Source: Sphingomonas sp. Root710 (GTDB lineage: Bacteria; Pseudomonadota; Alphaproteobacteria; Sphingomonadales; Sphingomonadaceae). From it: 64,000 nt of DNA. How positions within the stretch are numbered: the stretch's first letter is position 1; each line of letters starts with the position of its first letter. Where the stretch lies: positions 567,933 through 631,932 of the forward strand of contig NZ_LMIB01000001.1 of assembly GCF_001429065.1 (NCBI RefSeq), given 5' to 3'. The notes under the pieces are model-generated. The model saw only the letters and a list, made by a program, of their open reading frames with translations, had not been told where the DNA came from and did no database searches. The position numbers and the translations under genes were made by a program. Of this stretch, positions 9,052-20,800 are shown piece by piece.

Positions 9052-10854
9052 TCAGGTAAAGTCCGTAATGGTGATGACCGCAGCATCGGCGATGCCCCCA
9101 AGCCTGATCGCTTCCAGCGGAGCGGCAGCGCCGGTGTCGTAGAAAAGATAGACGTCGGTCCCCACCTGGAGAACCGCGACATCGGTGAAGCCCGCCTGGC
9201 CGTTGAGGATCTGCTGCGCGCTGGCCGCCGCCTGGGCGAAGCTATCGGCCGCGGCGCCATGAAGCACTGCGCTGGGTAAGCCGAACGCCATGTGGATATG
9301 GTCGATCTCGTCGGTAAAGTCTGTGATCACGTCGGTCGCGCTGCCATTGCCGAAGCTCGCGTCGCCTTCGGCGAAGGTGAAGATGTCGGGATCGCCGCCG
9401 CCGCTCATCAGGTCGATACCCGCGCCGCCCGACAGCGTATCCACGCCGAGATCGCCGAGCAGCATGTCGTTTCCGATGCCGCCGGTGATGCTGTCGGCGC
9501 CCTGACCGCCGCGCAGCGAATCATTGCCCTCGCCGCCGTCGATGCTGTCGTTGCCGAGATTGCCGTTGGTGGTGTCGTTGCCGGCGTCGCCAAGGATGCT
9601 GTCGTTGCCCTGGCCGCCCTGGATGCGGTCCGACCCGTCACCCCCGTTCAGCCGGTCGTCGCCCGCATTGCCCTGGATATAGTCGCTGCCCGCACCACCG
9701 CCGATCGTGTCGGCGCCGTCGCCCGCCACCGCGACCGCCGCAGCGCCATAGAGATGGTCGTTGCCGCTGCCGCCGATTATCGAATCCGCCCCGGCCCCGG
9801 CCAGGACATAATTGCTGTTGTCATTGCCCGTGACCATATCGCCGCCCGCGCCGGTGATCACCGTGTCGATCCGCGTGCCATAGGCGATCGCCAGATTGTC
9901 CTCGAGGTTCATCACGCTGCTGAAGGCGCCATCGTGCATGTCGACGGTCGATGCGAAGCTCGTACCGGAGAGATCGAGCGTGTTGTTCACGCCCTTGTTC
10001 CACAGCGTGACGATGGGCCGCGTATTCTGGTTGAAATCGAAGAATTTCGCGATCTCTCCAGTGATGTTGCTGTTGAAGCCATAGACTTGGCCACCGGATA
10101 GCGGCGTGTTGACCGCGACGCCGTAGAGACGCTGCGCCGCGATGATGTCGAGGGGCATCCACGTCGTCGGCGAGCGCCCATAGAAAAGGCCGTCATCGCC
10201 GCGCGAAACGCCCCATTCGGCGGACTGGTCATTATAGGACATGATCGTCCAGGCGACATTGTCGAAGCCGGTATAGGGCGTCTCGTCGACGTCGCCGGCA
10301 TTATAGGGGCCGCCATGGCCCAGGCCGAGAACATGGCCCCATTCATGGATCAGCGTAGTGTAAGGATAGCCGCCATAGTTGGACAGGCTGGTGCCGAGCG
10401 GCCCGAAGGCGGCGACCGTGGTGTCGATATTGATGCTCGCCGTGCTGGCGACGCCCAATTGGTTGGTACCGGTCGTCGCGGTCGTGAACCGGTCGGGGCC
10501 GCCGGATGCGCTTTCGTCGGTGCTGCGGGTGAGCATGACCTGCGCGGACGATGGAGAGGCTTCGACGAAGGTGACGTCGGCAACCGCCGACCACAGTTTT
10601 GCGGTGGCGACGAAGGCAGCTTTTTCTGTTGCAGTCCAATTCGACGCGATGTCGAACGCATAGGTGATGGTCGCGCCCGTTCCCGAGGTGGCCGGGCCGA
10701 ACTTGGCGGTGTAATTGTTGCCCGCGCTGCCATCATAGGTCGCGGGAGAATCATAATTCCAGGTGCCGAAGCTGATCGGAGCCGCGCGTCCGGACGAATC
10801 GACGCCGCTGATGAACGTCACTTCTTGATCTTGAACCGAATTGATCGACGCCAC
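9052..10854 (-). CDS. Secreted M10 (serralysin-like) metalloprotease with RTX calcium repeats
   Basis: The 600-residue protein has the extended zinc site HEWGHVLGLGH at residues 170-180 and the Met-turn TIMSYND downstream, both defining the metzincin M10 family. Residues about 330-490 carry repeated GGxGxDxL-type nonapeptides (for example GGQGNDSI, GGEGNDSL, GGIGNDML) that bind calcium in a beta-roll. There is no N-terminal signal peptide. Secretion by a type I system through the C-terminal region is therefore expected, though no type I exporter gene is in the window. The propeptide cysteine switch is not visible, as in other serralysins. Likely an extracellular protease. Confidence 0.9.
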   Translation of the reverse strand: MASINSVQDQEVTFISGVDSSGRAAPISFGTWNYDSPATYDGSAGNNYTAKFGPATSGTGATITYAFDIASNWTATEKAAFVATAKLWSAVADVTFVEASPSSAQVMLTRSTDESASGGPDRFTTATTGTNQLGVASTASINIDTTVAAFGPLGTSLSNYGGYPYTTLIHEWGHVLGLGHGGPYNAGDVDETPYTGFDNVAWTIMSYNDQSAEWGVSRGDDGLFYGRSPTTWMPLDIIAAQRLYGVAVNTPLSGGQVYGFNSNITGEIAKFFDFNQNTRPIVTLWNKGVNNTLDLSGTSFASTVDMHDGAFSSVMNLEDNLAIAYGTRIDTVITGAGGDMVTGNDNSNYVLAGAGADSIIGGSGNDHLYGAAAVAVAGDGADTIGGGAGSDYIQGNAGDDRLNGGDGSDRIQGGQGNDSILGDAGNDTTNGNLGNDSIDGGEGNDSLRGGQGADSITGGIGNDMLLGDLGVDTLSGGAGIDLMSGGGDPDIFTFAEGDASFGNGSATDVITDFTDEIDHIHMAFGLPSAVLHGAAADSFAQAAASAQQILNGQAGFTDVAVLQVGTDVYLFYDTGAAAPLEAIRLGGIADAAVITITDFT

Positions 10855-11160
10855 AATCTACCCCCGCTCACTGCCCCGCCCGTGTCGCCACCATATCATA
10901 GCGGGAGCAAGCCTGTTTACATCCGCTTTGGCGACATAAGGTCAAATTGACGCGCCAAGCCTGGGCGCCGCTCCCTGATTCCGAGCACATGGCCTAGCGG
11001 CTCGCAGGTTAATCGCTGCTGTTTGTAGGGTTGGCCGTCATTCAGTTGGCCGCAGCGAGTCTTCGGGTAGCCGCAACGACACCGTAATGGTTCAAAAGAG
11101 CAACGATATGGTTGCATATCGGCCCGGTGGTCCTAAAAATTCACCTCGGAGGGTGCCGAT
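10855..11160. other. Intergenic region between the RTX protease and the SRPBCC/ArsR pair
   Basis: These 306 bases lie between two divergent units and hold no supported gene. They must carry the promoters of both. A T/A-richer segment with the repeated words AATGGTT and TATGGTT (about 11085-11115) precedes the SRPBCC start and might be the ArsR operator, but I cannot show a clear palindrome. CTCGGAGGGTG at 11145-11155 is the ribosome site for the frame at 11161. Confidence 0.4.
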
Positions 11161-11607
11161 ATGTCCGATATGATCCAGCGTGAAATCCAACTCGACGCGC
11201 CTATCGAGCGCGTCTGGCGGGCAGTGACCGACCATCGCGAATTCGGGCAATGGTTTCGGGTTGCCCTCGATGGGCCATTCCTGGTCGGCGAGCTGAGCAG
11301 CGGACACATCACCCATTAGGGATATGAGCATGTCCGCTGGACGGCGCGGACGGTCGTGCTCGAACCGCCGCACCGCTTTGCCTTCACCTAGCACCCCTAT
11401 GCCGTCGACCCCGCGGCTGATTATTCGCAGGAGGAACCGACCCTCGTCGAGTTCCGCCTGGAGACGCGCGGGGAGGGGACGTATCTCACCATCACCGAAT
11501 CCGGTTTCGACCGGATACCCGCGTACCGGCGCGACGAGGCGCTGCGGATGAACGGCGGCGGGTGGACCGCGCAGATCGAGAATATCCGGGTCCATGTCGA
11601 TGGCTGA
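11161..11607 (+). pseudogene. SRPBCC (AHSA1-like) gene broken by two in-frame TAG codons
   Basis: The frame from ATG 11161 to TGA 11607 would encode a 148-residue START-like protein of the activator of Hsp90 type. It has the family start (REIQLDAPIERVWRAVTDHREFGQWF) in outline and the C-terminal helix GGGWTAQIENIRVHV. Two TAG codons interrupt it at 11317-11319 (after HITH, before GYEHVRWTA) and 11389-11391 (between RFAFT and HPYAVDP). The second replaces what is normally a tryptophan. There is no frameshift. A good ribosome site (GGAGGG) remains, and the 3' end overlaps the ArsR start, so it was once the first gene of a coupled pair. No in-frame restart follows closely. Confidence 0.8.
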
Positions 11608-11929
11608 GGCGGCGAGAGGGAACGATCCGGCACCGGTCTTTGCGGCACTGGGCGACCGCACCCGCCTGTCGCTGCTGATGCGGCTCAGCGACGGCGTCAC
11701 CCGCTCGATCACGATGCTGTCTTCTGATACCAGCCTGACCCGACAGGCGGTGACCAAGCATCTGCGGGTACTTGAGGATGCCGGTCTGGTCGAATGCGTG
11801 CGGCATGGCCGCGAACGCCGTTTCGGCTGCCGGCTCGAACCGCTCGATGAAGCCCGCGCCTATCTCGATCGGGTGAGCCGTCAATGGGACGACGCGCTGG
11901 GCCGGCTGAAGGCGTTCGTCGAGAAATGA
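11594..11929 (+). CDS. ArsR-family winged-helix transcriptional regulator
   Basis: The 111-residue protein has the ArsR winged helix. It opens with PVFAALGDRTRLSLLMRLSDG, and the recognition helix is in LTRQAVTKHLRVLEDAGLVE, followed by the wing GRERRFGC. No metal-binding ELCVCDL-type motif is seen, so it belongs to the non-metal group that usually pairs with an SRPBCC gene. Its ATG at 11594 (or 11600) overlaps the end of the SRPBCC frame, which implies translational coupling. The regulator is intact although its partner is broken. It would repress its own operon. Confidence 0.88.
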   Translation: MSMAEAARGNDPAPVFAALGDRTRLSLLMRLSDGVTRSITMLSSDTSLTRQAVTKHLRVLEDAGLVECVRHGRERRFGCRLEPLDEARAYLDRVSRQWDDALGRLKAFVEK

Positions 11930-11934
11930 CCGAA

Positions 11935-11973
11935 AAGAAAAGGCCCGGCCGCTGCTGCGGTCCGGGCCTTTTC
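11935..11973. terminator. Bidirectional rho-independent terminator
   Basis: AAAAGGCCCGG pairs with CCGGGCCTTTT around a short loop. A-run and T-run flank the stem, so it works on both strands. It separates the ArsR gene from the convergent end of the ATP synthase operon. Confidence 0.88.
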
Positions 11974-11993
11974 GTTAATCGGGAGAGTCGAGA

Positions 11994-12257
11994 TTAGGCT
12001 TCGGTCGCCTGTTCGGCCAGGACCGTCAGGCCCTTTTCGTTGACCTCGGCAAAGCCACCTTCGACCTGAATGCGCGCCGAGACGGTGTTCGGACCCGAAT
12101 AGATCGCCAGTTCGCCCGAGCGGACCACCGACATGAAGGGCGCATGTCCCGCGAGCACGCCGAAGTCGCCCTCGGTGCCTGGCACCACCACCATATAGAC
12201 CTCCTCCGAGCGGAGGAGCTTTTCGGGGGTGACGAGTTCGAAATGCAGGTCTGCCAT
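11994..12257 (-). CDS. atpC: ATP synthase F1 epsilon subunit
   Basis: The epsilon subunit is part of the central rotor stalk and can inhibit ATP hydrolysis. The start is ATG 12257 with CAGGA seven bases upstream, and it follows the YHS-like gene by two bases. The protein has 87 residues and begins [14 protein letters not shown], the usual epsilon N-terminal beta sandwich, with [22 protein letters not shown]. It lacks the long C-terminal two-helix domain found in E. coli epsilon (total length near 139), a short form common in alphaproteobacteria. Last gene of the F1 operon. Confidence 0.94.
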   Translation of the reverse strand: MADLHFELVTPEKLLRSEEVYMVVVPGTEGDFGVLAGHAPFMSVVRSGELAIYSGPNTVSARIQVEGGFAEVNEKGLTVLAEQATEA

Positions 12258-12259
12258 GA

Positions 12260-12447
12260 TCAATCCTGTTTCGCTGCAAGGGCGAGGTCGAACGCCGTGG
12301 TGGCCTTTTCGAACTTGTCCCGGCAGCCGCTGTTGCAGAAGCCGACGACCTGCCCCTTGTAGAGGGTCAGCGAATCTGCCGAGACCGGGTCACCCGACCA
12401 GGGACAGACTTCGTTGACCGCGTCCTCGAGGCGCAGGCCGCTCGTCA

Positions 12448-12448
<1 letters not shown>
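12260..12448 (-). CDS. Small YHS-like cysteine protein inside the ATP synthase operon
   Basis: This 62-residue protein has one short domain, [20 protein letters not shown] then [13 protein letters not shown]. The pattern Cys15, Cys38, Cys42 with a closing KF resembles YHS/TRASH metal-binding modules. Start and stop are both tightly packed: its ATG overlaps the stop of atpD (TGATG), and its stop is two bases from the atpC start. It is thus translated with the ATP synthase subunits. I know of no role for it in the enzyme. Metal binding is inferred from the cysteines only. Confidence 0.8.
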
Positions 12449-13926
<1,478 letters not shown>

Positions 13927-14811
13927 TTAGAGCGCTTCGGCGCCCGAGATGATTTCGACGAGTTCGGTGGTGATCGCGGCCTGGCGGGTCCGGTTGTACT
14001 GGATCGTCAGGCGGTTGATCATGTCACCGGCGTTGCGGGTGGCGTTGTCCATCGCGGTCATGCGGCTGCCCTGCTCGGACGCGGCATTCTCCAGCATCGC
14101 GCGGAACAGCTGCACCGCCACGTTGCGCGGCAGCAGCTCGGCGAGGATCGCTTCCTCGTCGGGTTCATATTCGACCGCCGCCGAAGCGCCCTGCGCGGCC
14201 GCCCCACTGTCGGCGGCGAGCGGCACGGGGATGATCTGCAGCTCGGTCGGCTCCTGCACCAGCGCCGACTGGAACTTGGCGAAGAACAGGTGCGCCACGT
14301 CGAACTCGCCCGCGGCATAACGCTGGATCAAGTCTTCGGAGACTTCATGCGCATCCGAAAAGGCGACGTTCTTGATGTGGCTCTGATCGACCTGATGGAC
14401 GATCTTGCCCGGATAGAGGCGCGAGATGACCGCGCGGCCCTTCTTGCCGATCAGGTAGAACTTCACCGTCTTGCCCTCGGCGATGAGGGCGTCGGCGGTC
14501 TTGCGCGCCGCGCGGACGATGTTGGTGTTGAACGCGCCCGCCAAGCCGCGCTCCGACGTCGCGACGACGAGCAGGTGAACCTGATCGCTGCCGGTGCCGG
14601 CAAGCAGCTTGGGCGACTGCGGGCCGACCGTCACCTTAGAAGCGAGGCTCGCCATCACCGCGCTGAGCCGCTCCGCATAGGGGCGGCCAGCCTCGGCGGC
14701 CTGCTGCGCGCGGCGCAGCTTGGCGGCGGCGACCATCTTCATCGCCTTGGTGATCTTCTGGGTCGACTTCACCGAGGTGATGCGGACCTTCAGGCTCTTC
14801 AGACTGGGCAT
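13927..14811 (-). CDS. atpG: ATP synthase F1 gamma subunit
   Basis: The gamma subunit is the rotating shaft in the F1 head. The 294-residue protein starts [36 protein letters not shown] in outline, the conserved N-terminal helix, and ends with the conserved C-terminal helix [22 protein letters not shown]. The middle is the Rossmann-like domain ([17 protein letters not shown]). It contains a short alanine-rich insertion near residues 195-215 ([20 protein letters not shown]), common in alphaproteobacteria. It sits 56 bases after atpA. Confidence 0.96.
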   Translation of the reverse strand: MPSLKSLKVRITSVKSTQKITKAMKMVAAAKLRRAQQAAEAGRPYAERLSAVMASLASKVTVGPQSPKLLAGTGSDQVHLLVVATSERGLAGAFNTNIVRAARKTADALIAEGKTVKFYLIGKKGRAVISRLYPGKIVHQVDQSHIKNVAFSDAHEVSEDLIQRYAAGEFDVAHLFFAKFQSALVQEPTELQIIPVPLAADSGAAAQGASAAVEYEPDEEAILAELLPRNVAVQLFRAMLENAASEQGSRMTAMDNATRNAGDMINRLTIQYNRTRQAAITTELVEIISGAEAL

Positions 14812-14867
14812 TACCTGTCCGTCTTCCTTCCTTTTGCGGCGTCAGCTTTCGCTGGCACCGCAGTATG

Positions 14868-16954
<2,087 letters not shown>

Positions 16955-16983
16955 GCGCGTCTAATCCCCCAAATGGATTTGGC

Positions 16984-17025
16984 CCCATGCGAAAAAGGGG
17001 GCGCCGCAAGGCGTCCCCGCATGGG
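16984..17025 (-). terminator. Long hairpin with U-run just upstream of atpH
   Basis: On the minus strand the inner stem is GGGGACGCC-UUGC-GGCGCCCCC (nine pairs, tetraloop) and is followed at once by UUUUU, the form of an intrinsic terminator. An outer eight-pair stem (CCCATGCG with CGCATGGG) encloses it and turns the U-run into a bulge. Its far end is only about 30 bases from the atpH GTG, so little room is left for a promoter between them. It may block read-through from upstream or act as a leader attenuator. Confidence 0.6.
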
Positions 17026-17135
17026 TCGCGGGCCGGTTAGCAGGGGAGTCCCGATGATGCAAGGCGGGAAGGGGACAAGAAACGGTATCGCGACGGATAG
17101 CGCGAAATCCTCGGCTCGCTGGGCGTCTTGAATCA

Positions 17136-17163
17136 GAAAGCCGGACCTTCCGGCCCGGCTTTC
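17136..17163 (-). terminator. Rho-independent terminator of hsp20
   Basis: GAAAGCCGG pairs with CCGGCTTTC, with an inner GCCGG/CCGGC alternative. On the minus strand the stem is followed by CTGATT after the TTT of the stem. It lies 30 bases past the hsp20 stop. Confidence 0.65.
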
Positions 17164-17193
17164 CTCTTCCTATCGACCGTCGGCACGACGCCG

Positions 17194-17661
17194 TTATGCG
17201 GCGGCCTTCGAAGGCTCGGCGTCGATCACCTGGGCGGGCTCGACACCGTCGATGGCAATGCGGCGCGGCTTCTTATGCTCGGGAATCTCACGGACCAGCT
17301 CGACGTTGAGCAGGCCGTTTTCATAGCCGGCGCTCGTAACCTTGATGGTGTCGGCCAGCTGGAAACGGCGCTCGAACGCGCGCTTGGCGATGCCGCGGTG
17401 CAGGAACTCGCGCTGTTCGCCATCGGCGGCTTCGCCGGCGCGGCCGACGATGATCAGCATATTGTCCTGCACGGTGACGTCGATCTCGTCGCGGGTGAAG
17501 CCGGCGAGCGCCATCTGGATGCGATAGGCGCCGTCGCCCGTCTTCTCGATATTATAAGGCGGATAGCTGTCGCTCTCGCCGCGGGTGAAATCGACGAGGC
17601 GATTCAGATTTTCGAAGCCGATCGAGGACCGGAGGAGGGGAGCGAAATCAAGACTACGCAT
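17194..17661 (-). CDS. Small heat shock protein, Hsp20/IbpA class
   Basis: Small heat-shock proteins hold unfolding proteins in a refoldable state. The 155-residue protein starts MRSLDFAPLLRSSIGFENL, typical of the IbpA class, with the alpha-crystallin domain from YPPYNIEKTGDGAYRIQMALAG (outline) to about residue 130. The conserved GL motif is in YENGLLNVEL, and the C-terminal I-x-I/V-type anchor is in KPRRIAID. ATG 17661 is chosen because AGGA lies eight bases upstream and the leader there folds into a thermometer. An in-frame longer frame to 17727 reads through that leader and is rejected. Confidence 0.93.
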   Translation of the reverse strand: MRSLDFAPLLRSSIGFENLNRLVDFTRGESDSYPPYNIEKTGDGAYRIQMALAGFTRDEIDVTVQDNMLIIVGRAGEAADGEQREFLHRGIAKRAFERRFQLADTIKVTSAGYENGLLNVELVREIPEHKKPRRIAIDGVEPAQVIDAEPSKAAA

Positions 17662-17730
17662 AGGTCTGTTCCTCATGAAGCGATATTGACCAATGTTCGA
17701 AGGCCCGCGGGCAACCCGCCGGGCCATGCC
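17659..17730 (-). promoter_or_regulatory. Candidate ROSE-type RNA thermometer in the hsp20 leader
   Basis: In the mRNA the sequence UCGCU (17683 to 17679) faces the Shine-Dalgarno AGGA (17673 to 17670) across a five-base loop UCAUG. This matches the U(U/C)GCU motif that pairs imperfectly with the ribosome site in ROSE elements. GGUC (17691-17688) and GACC (17666-17663) close the hairpin. A strong GC hairpin (about 17701-17726) lies just upstream, as in multi-stem ROSE leaders. It would free the ribosome site on heating. Confidence 0.65.
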
Positions 17731-17847
17731 GGCCGCCCCATCTGGCGACAGCTGACGCAGGGCGAGATAGGAAGCTGCGAGACGGCTTCAAGAGGGTGGG
17801 AATGCGGTTTCGTTGACTGTGGCGCCGCGCCCGCCTAACCGGGGCCG

Positions 17848-18789
17848 ATGGTTGCCTATCTCGAATTCGAAAAGCCGATCGCGGAACTGCAGGCGCGCAT
17901 CGCCGAACTCCGCTCGACCGCCAACGCCGGATCGCTGGACATCGGCAGCGAGGTCTCCAAGCTAGAGACCAAGTCCGAAAAGCTCCTGCGCGATACCTAT
18001 TCGAAGCTGACGCCGTGGCAGAAGACGCAGGTCGCCCGCCATCCCGCGCGCCCGCATTTCAAGGATTATGTCGCCGGCTTCATCAGCGATTTCATGCCGC
18101 TGGCCGGTGATCGCGCCTTTGCCGACGATCAGGCGATCATCGGCGGGCTGGGCCGACTCGGCGACCGCAAGGTCATGGTGATCGGCCATGAGAAGGGTGA
18201 CGACACCGCGTCGCGCCTCAAGCATAATTTCGGCATGGCCAAGCCCGAAGGCTATCGCAAGGCGATCCGGCTGATGCAGCTCGCCGACAAATTCGGTTTG
18301 CCGGTGGTCAGCCTTGTCGACACTTCAGGCGCTTTTCCAGGCATCCAGGCGGAGGAGCGCGGTCAGGCCGAGGCGATCGCGCGTTCGACCGAGCAGTGCC
18401 TGGCGCTGGGCGTGCCGATGGTCGCCGCGATCGTCGGCGAAGGCGGATCGGGCGGGGCGATCGCCGTCGCGGCCGCGAACAAGGTGCTGATGTTCGAGCA
18501 CGCCGTATATTCGGTGATCTCGCCCGAGGGCTGCGCATCGATCCTGTGGCGGACCGGCGACAAGGCCGCCGAGGCCGCCGAGGCGATGAAGGTGACCGCC
18601 GCCGATCTCCAGAAGCTCGGCGTGGTGGACCGCGTCGTGCCCGAACCGATGGGCGGCGCGCATCGCGATCCCGCCGCCGCCATCGCGGCGCTGGGCGCTG
18701 CGATCGGCGAGGAGCTGGACAAGCTGGCCGGCAAGAAGCCCGCCACGATCCGCGCGGCGCGGCGCGACAAGTTCCTGGCGATCGGCTGA
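17848..18789 (+). CDS. accA: Acetyl-CoA carboxylase carboxyltransferase alpha subunit
   Basis: AccA with AccD moves the carboxyl group from biotin to acetyl-CoA, the first step of fatty acid synthesis. The 313-residue protein has the expected start ([18 protein letters not shown]) and the crotonase-like core with the conserved stretches [35 protein letters not shown] and [10 protein letters not shown]. It stands alone between hsp20 and an M48 peptidase gene. The ATG at 17848 is the only plausible start. Confidence 0.97.
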   Translation: MVAYLEFEKPIAELQARIAELRSTANAGSLDIGSEVSKLETKSEKLLRDTYSKLTPWQKTQVARHPARPHFKDYVAGFISDFMPLAGDRAFADDQAIIGGLGRLGDRKVMVIGHEKGDDTASRLKHNFGMAKPEGYRKAIRLMQLADKFGLPVVSLVDTSGAFPGIQAEERGQAEAIARSTEQCLALGVPMVAAIVGEGGSGGAIAVAAANKVLMFEHAVYSVISPEGCASILWRTGDKAAEAAEAMKVTAADLQKLGVVDRVVPEPMGGAHRDPAAAIAALGAAIGEELDKLAGKKPATIRAARRDKFLAIG

Positions 18790-18802
18790 TTTCGCTAATA
18801 TC

Positions 18803-18822
18803 GTTCCCGTAACGGAACCGTT
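18803..18822. promoter_or_regulatory. Overlapping palindromes upstream of the M48 protease gene
   Basis: GTTCC (18803) and GGAAC (18814) form one dyad, and AACGG-AA-CCGTT (18811-18822) is a perfect second one. This lies 43 bases before the M48 start. It could be a repressor operator. Without a T-run it is unlikely to be an accA terminator. Confidence 0.3.
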
Positions 18823-18864
18823 CAGCCTGGCTCTGCTTTATGTGCTCCGTTGGGAGGACGCATA

Positions 18865-20301
18865 ATGAAGAAGACCGCACTGTTTCTCGCCTTGCTGCTA
18901 GCCGCGCCGTCGGCTCCAGTCCTCGCCCAGGCGCAGGCGATATCCGCCAGCGACAAGAAGGCGGGCTCCGAGGCCCATCCCCAGCTGGTGCAGCAGTTCG
19001 GCGGCGCGATGAGGGGGCCGGCGGCCGACTATGTGACGCGCGTCGGCCGCAAGATCGCGGTGCAATCGGGCCTCTCCAATTCCGAGCGCGATTTCACCGT
19101 CACTCTGCTCGATTCACCAGTGAACAACGCCTTCGCGATCCCCGGCGGCTATGTGTATGTGACCCGCGGCCTGCTCGCGCTGATGAACGACGAGGCCGAA
19201 CTCGCTTCGGTGCTGGGGCATGAGATCGGCCATGTCGCCGCCCGCCATTCGGCCAAGCGCCAGCAGACCAACACGATCGCGCAGGTGCTGGCGGGTGTCG
19301 TCGGCGCGGTCGCCGGCAACAGCGGCATCGGTGATCTTGTGGGGCGCGGCGCCGGTCTCGGCGCGGACCTGATCACCAAGGGCTTCTCGCGCACGCAGGA
19401 ATATCAGGCTGACGATCTCGGCGTGCGCTACCTTGCCGGGGCGGGTTATGATCCGCTGGGCTCGGCCGACATGCTGGCGATTCTCGGCGCGCAACAGTCT
19501 CTGGAAGCGCGGATCAGCGGACAGAAGAACAGCCTGCCGACCTGGGCCAGCACCCATCCCAATTCAACCGATCGGGTCAAGCGCGCGCGGGACAAGGCCA
19601 GCCAGACGGGAGCGGCGGGACGCGGGCAGCGCAACCGCGATGCGCTGCTCGATGCCGTCGATGGGCTCACCTGGGGCGACAATCCCGAGAAAGGCTATGT
19701 CGAGGGACGGGAGTTCCGGCTTCCCGTTCAGCGGCTCGCCTTCACTGTGCCGAGCGGCTACGCGATCAACAACGCCGACGATGCCGTGACCATCGCCGGA
19801 TCGGGCGGGCAGGCGAGCTTCACCGGGGGCCGGGTGGGCATGGGCGGGCTCGACGATTATGTCAGCCAGGTCTTCGCGGGCCTGGGCGGCAGCATCAGGG
19901 CGGGCCAGATTCAGACCGGCAAGGCCAATGGCATGGACTTCCGCTATGCCTTCGGTCAGGCCAACAGCAATGCCGGCCAGGTCGACGTGGGCGTCTTCGC
20001 TTATCGGCCCGACAGTAGCGCGGTCGCCTATCATTTCGTGACGATCGCGCGCGCGGGACAGGGCATCGGCCCGTTCGCGCCGCTGGTCGAGAGCATGCGA
20101 CGGATGAGCTCGTCCGAAGCCACCGGCATCAAGCCGCTCAAGATAAGGGTGGTCCGGGTGAAAGCAGGCGACACGCCGGAAAGCCTGGCGAAGCAGATGG
20201 CCTTCCCCGACAATCCGCTCGATCGCTTCCTGGTCCTGAACGGTATGCAGCGGGGCCAGACGCTGAAGGCCGGCGATCGCGTGAAGCTGGTGGTGCGGTA
20301 G
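18865..20301 (+). CDS. Exported M48 family zinc metalloprotease with C-terminal LysM-like domain
   Basis: The protein of 478 residues has a signal peptide (KTALFLALLLAAPSAPVLAQ), so it is periplasmic. The zinc site is HEIGH at residues 119-123, with a third ligand expected in EYQADDLG. This arrangement is the BepA/YggG-like M48 group, which in other bacteria controls outer membrane protein quality. The last 50 residues (VVRVKAGDTPESLAKQ, then LNGMQRGQTLKAGDRVKLV) resemble a LysM fold. ATG 18865 is preceded by GGGAGGA. It is followed by a bidirectional terminator at 20432-20466. Confidence 0.9.
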   Translation: MKKTALFLALLLAAPSAPVLAQAQAISASDKKAGSEAHPQLVQQFGGAMRGPAADYVTRVGRKIAVQSGLSNSERDFTVTLLDSPVNNAFAIPGGYVYVTRGLLALMNDEAELASVLGHEIGHVAARHSAKRQQTNTIAQVLAGVVGAVAGNSGIGDLVGRGAGLGADLITKGFSRTQEYQADDLGVRYLAGAGYDPLGSADMLAILGAQQSLEARISGQKNSLPTWASTHPNSTDRVKRARDKASQTGAAGRGQRNRDALLDAVDGLTWGDNPEKGYVEGREFRLPVQRLAFTVPSGYAINNADDAVTIAGSGGQASFTGGRVGMGGLDDYVSQVFAGLGGSIRAGQIQTGKANGMDFRYAFGQANSNAGQVDVGVFAYRPDSSAVAYHFVTIARAGQGIGPFAPLVESMRRMSSSEATGIKPLKIRVVRVKAGDTPESLAKQMAFPDNPLDRFLVLNGMQRGQTLKAGDRVKLVVR

Positions 20302-20431
20302 AGCCGCAAGTCGGAGCAAAAGGCTCCGCAAGCGCAAGGCGCGCGCCGGACCCGGACCTGGTTATGGTCTGGGGAGGAAAGCCTAAGCCCGGCGAATGCC
20401 GGCGCCGGCGATTGAGGCTAAGCAAAAACGC

Positions 20432-20466
20432 AAAAAGGGCGGCGAACTCTCGTCCGCCGCCCTTTT
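20432..20466. terminator. Bidirectional rho-independent terminator
   Basis: AAAAAGGGCGGCG pairs with CGCCGCCCTTTT, with A- and T-runs on either side. It lies between the M48 protease gene and the convergent Flp pilin gene. Confidence 0.85.
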
Positions 20467-20499
20467 CAAGCCAGCCTTCAGCCGTTGAAAGGCTTGAGC

Positions 20500-20667
20500 T
20501 TAGCTGGCCTTCATGTTGTTCGAGACGTTGTTGAACGTCTTCTGAAGCTGATTGCCGAGGCTCGTCATCGCGGTGATCGCGGCGACGGCGATAAGGGCGG
20601 CGATCAGGCCATATTCGATAGCCGTAGCGCCCTTGTTGTTCTTCAGCAGTTTTGCAACGAACTTCAT
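20500..20667 (-). CDS. flp: Flp family type IVb pilin
   Basis: The 55-residue protein is a Flp prepilin. A short basic leader (MKFVAKLLKNNKG) is cleaved after glycine, giving a mature protein that starts ATAIEYGLIAALIAVAAI, the typical Flp hydrophobic segment with the Glu-Tyr pair. It would be processed by CpaA and assembled by the CpaF machinery. A second pilin-like gene lies 133 bases upstream on the same strand. CpaF is encoded about 12 kb away. Confidence 0.93.
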   Translation of the reverse strand: MKFVAKLLKNNKGATAIEYGLIAALIAVAAITAMTSLGNQLQKTFNNVSNNMKAS

Positions 20668-20800
20668 AACTCTAACTCCCGCTTCCCGATTCGGGTGGTA
20701 ACTCCGGCCCGGCTGGCCTAAAACCGTGGGCCAACGTTTGCGTTGTAACGGGCGAGTTACTGTTAAACCGTTAACGCCGCGGCGATTCGCGGCATTTGCG

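Noticed and set aside
9380-9850. Array of short DNA repeats resembling a CRISPR
   Set aside because: The periodicity comes from RTX nonapeptide codons in the metalloprotease; there are no constant repeats with unique spacers.
11317-11391. Amber recoding (pyrrolysine-like) in the SRPBCC gene
   Set aside because: Other genes in the window end at TAG, and nothing for pyrrolysine use is present; decay or sequence error is simpler.
18803-18822. Terminator of accA
   Set aside because: The palindromes are short and have no T-run, so I list them only as a possible operator.
20755-20785. CtrA binding site upstream of the flp pilin (TTAA ... TTAAC)
   Set aside because: The two half-sites are only eight bases apart start to start; the known CtrA consensus needs eleven.
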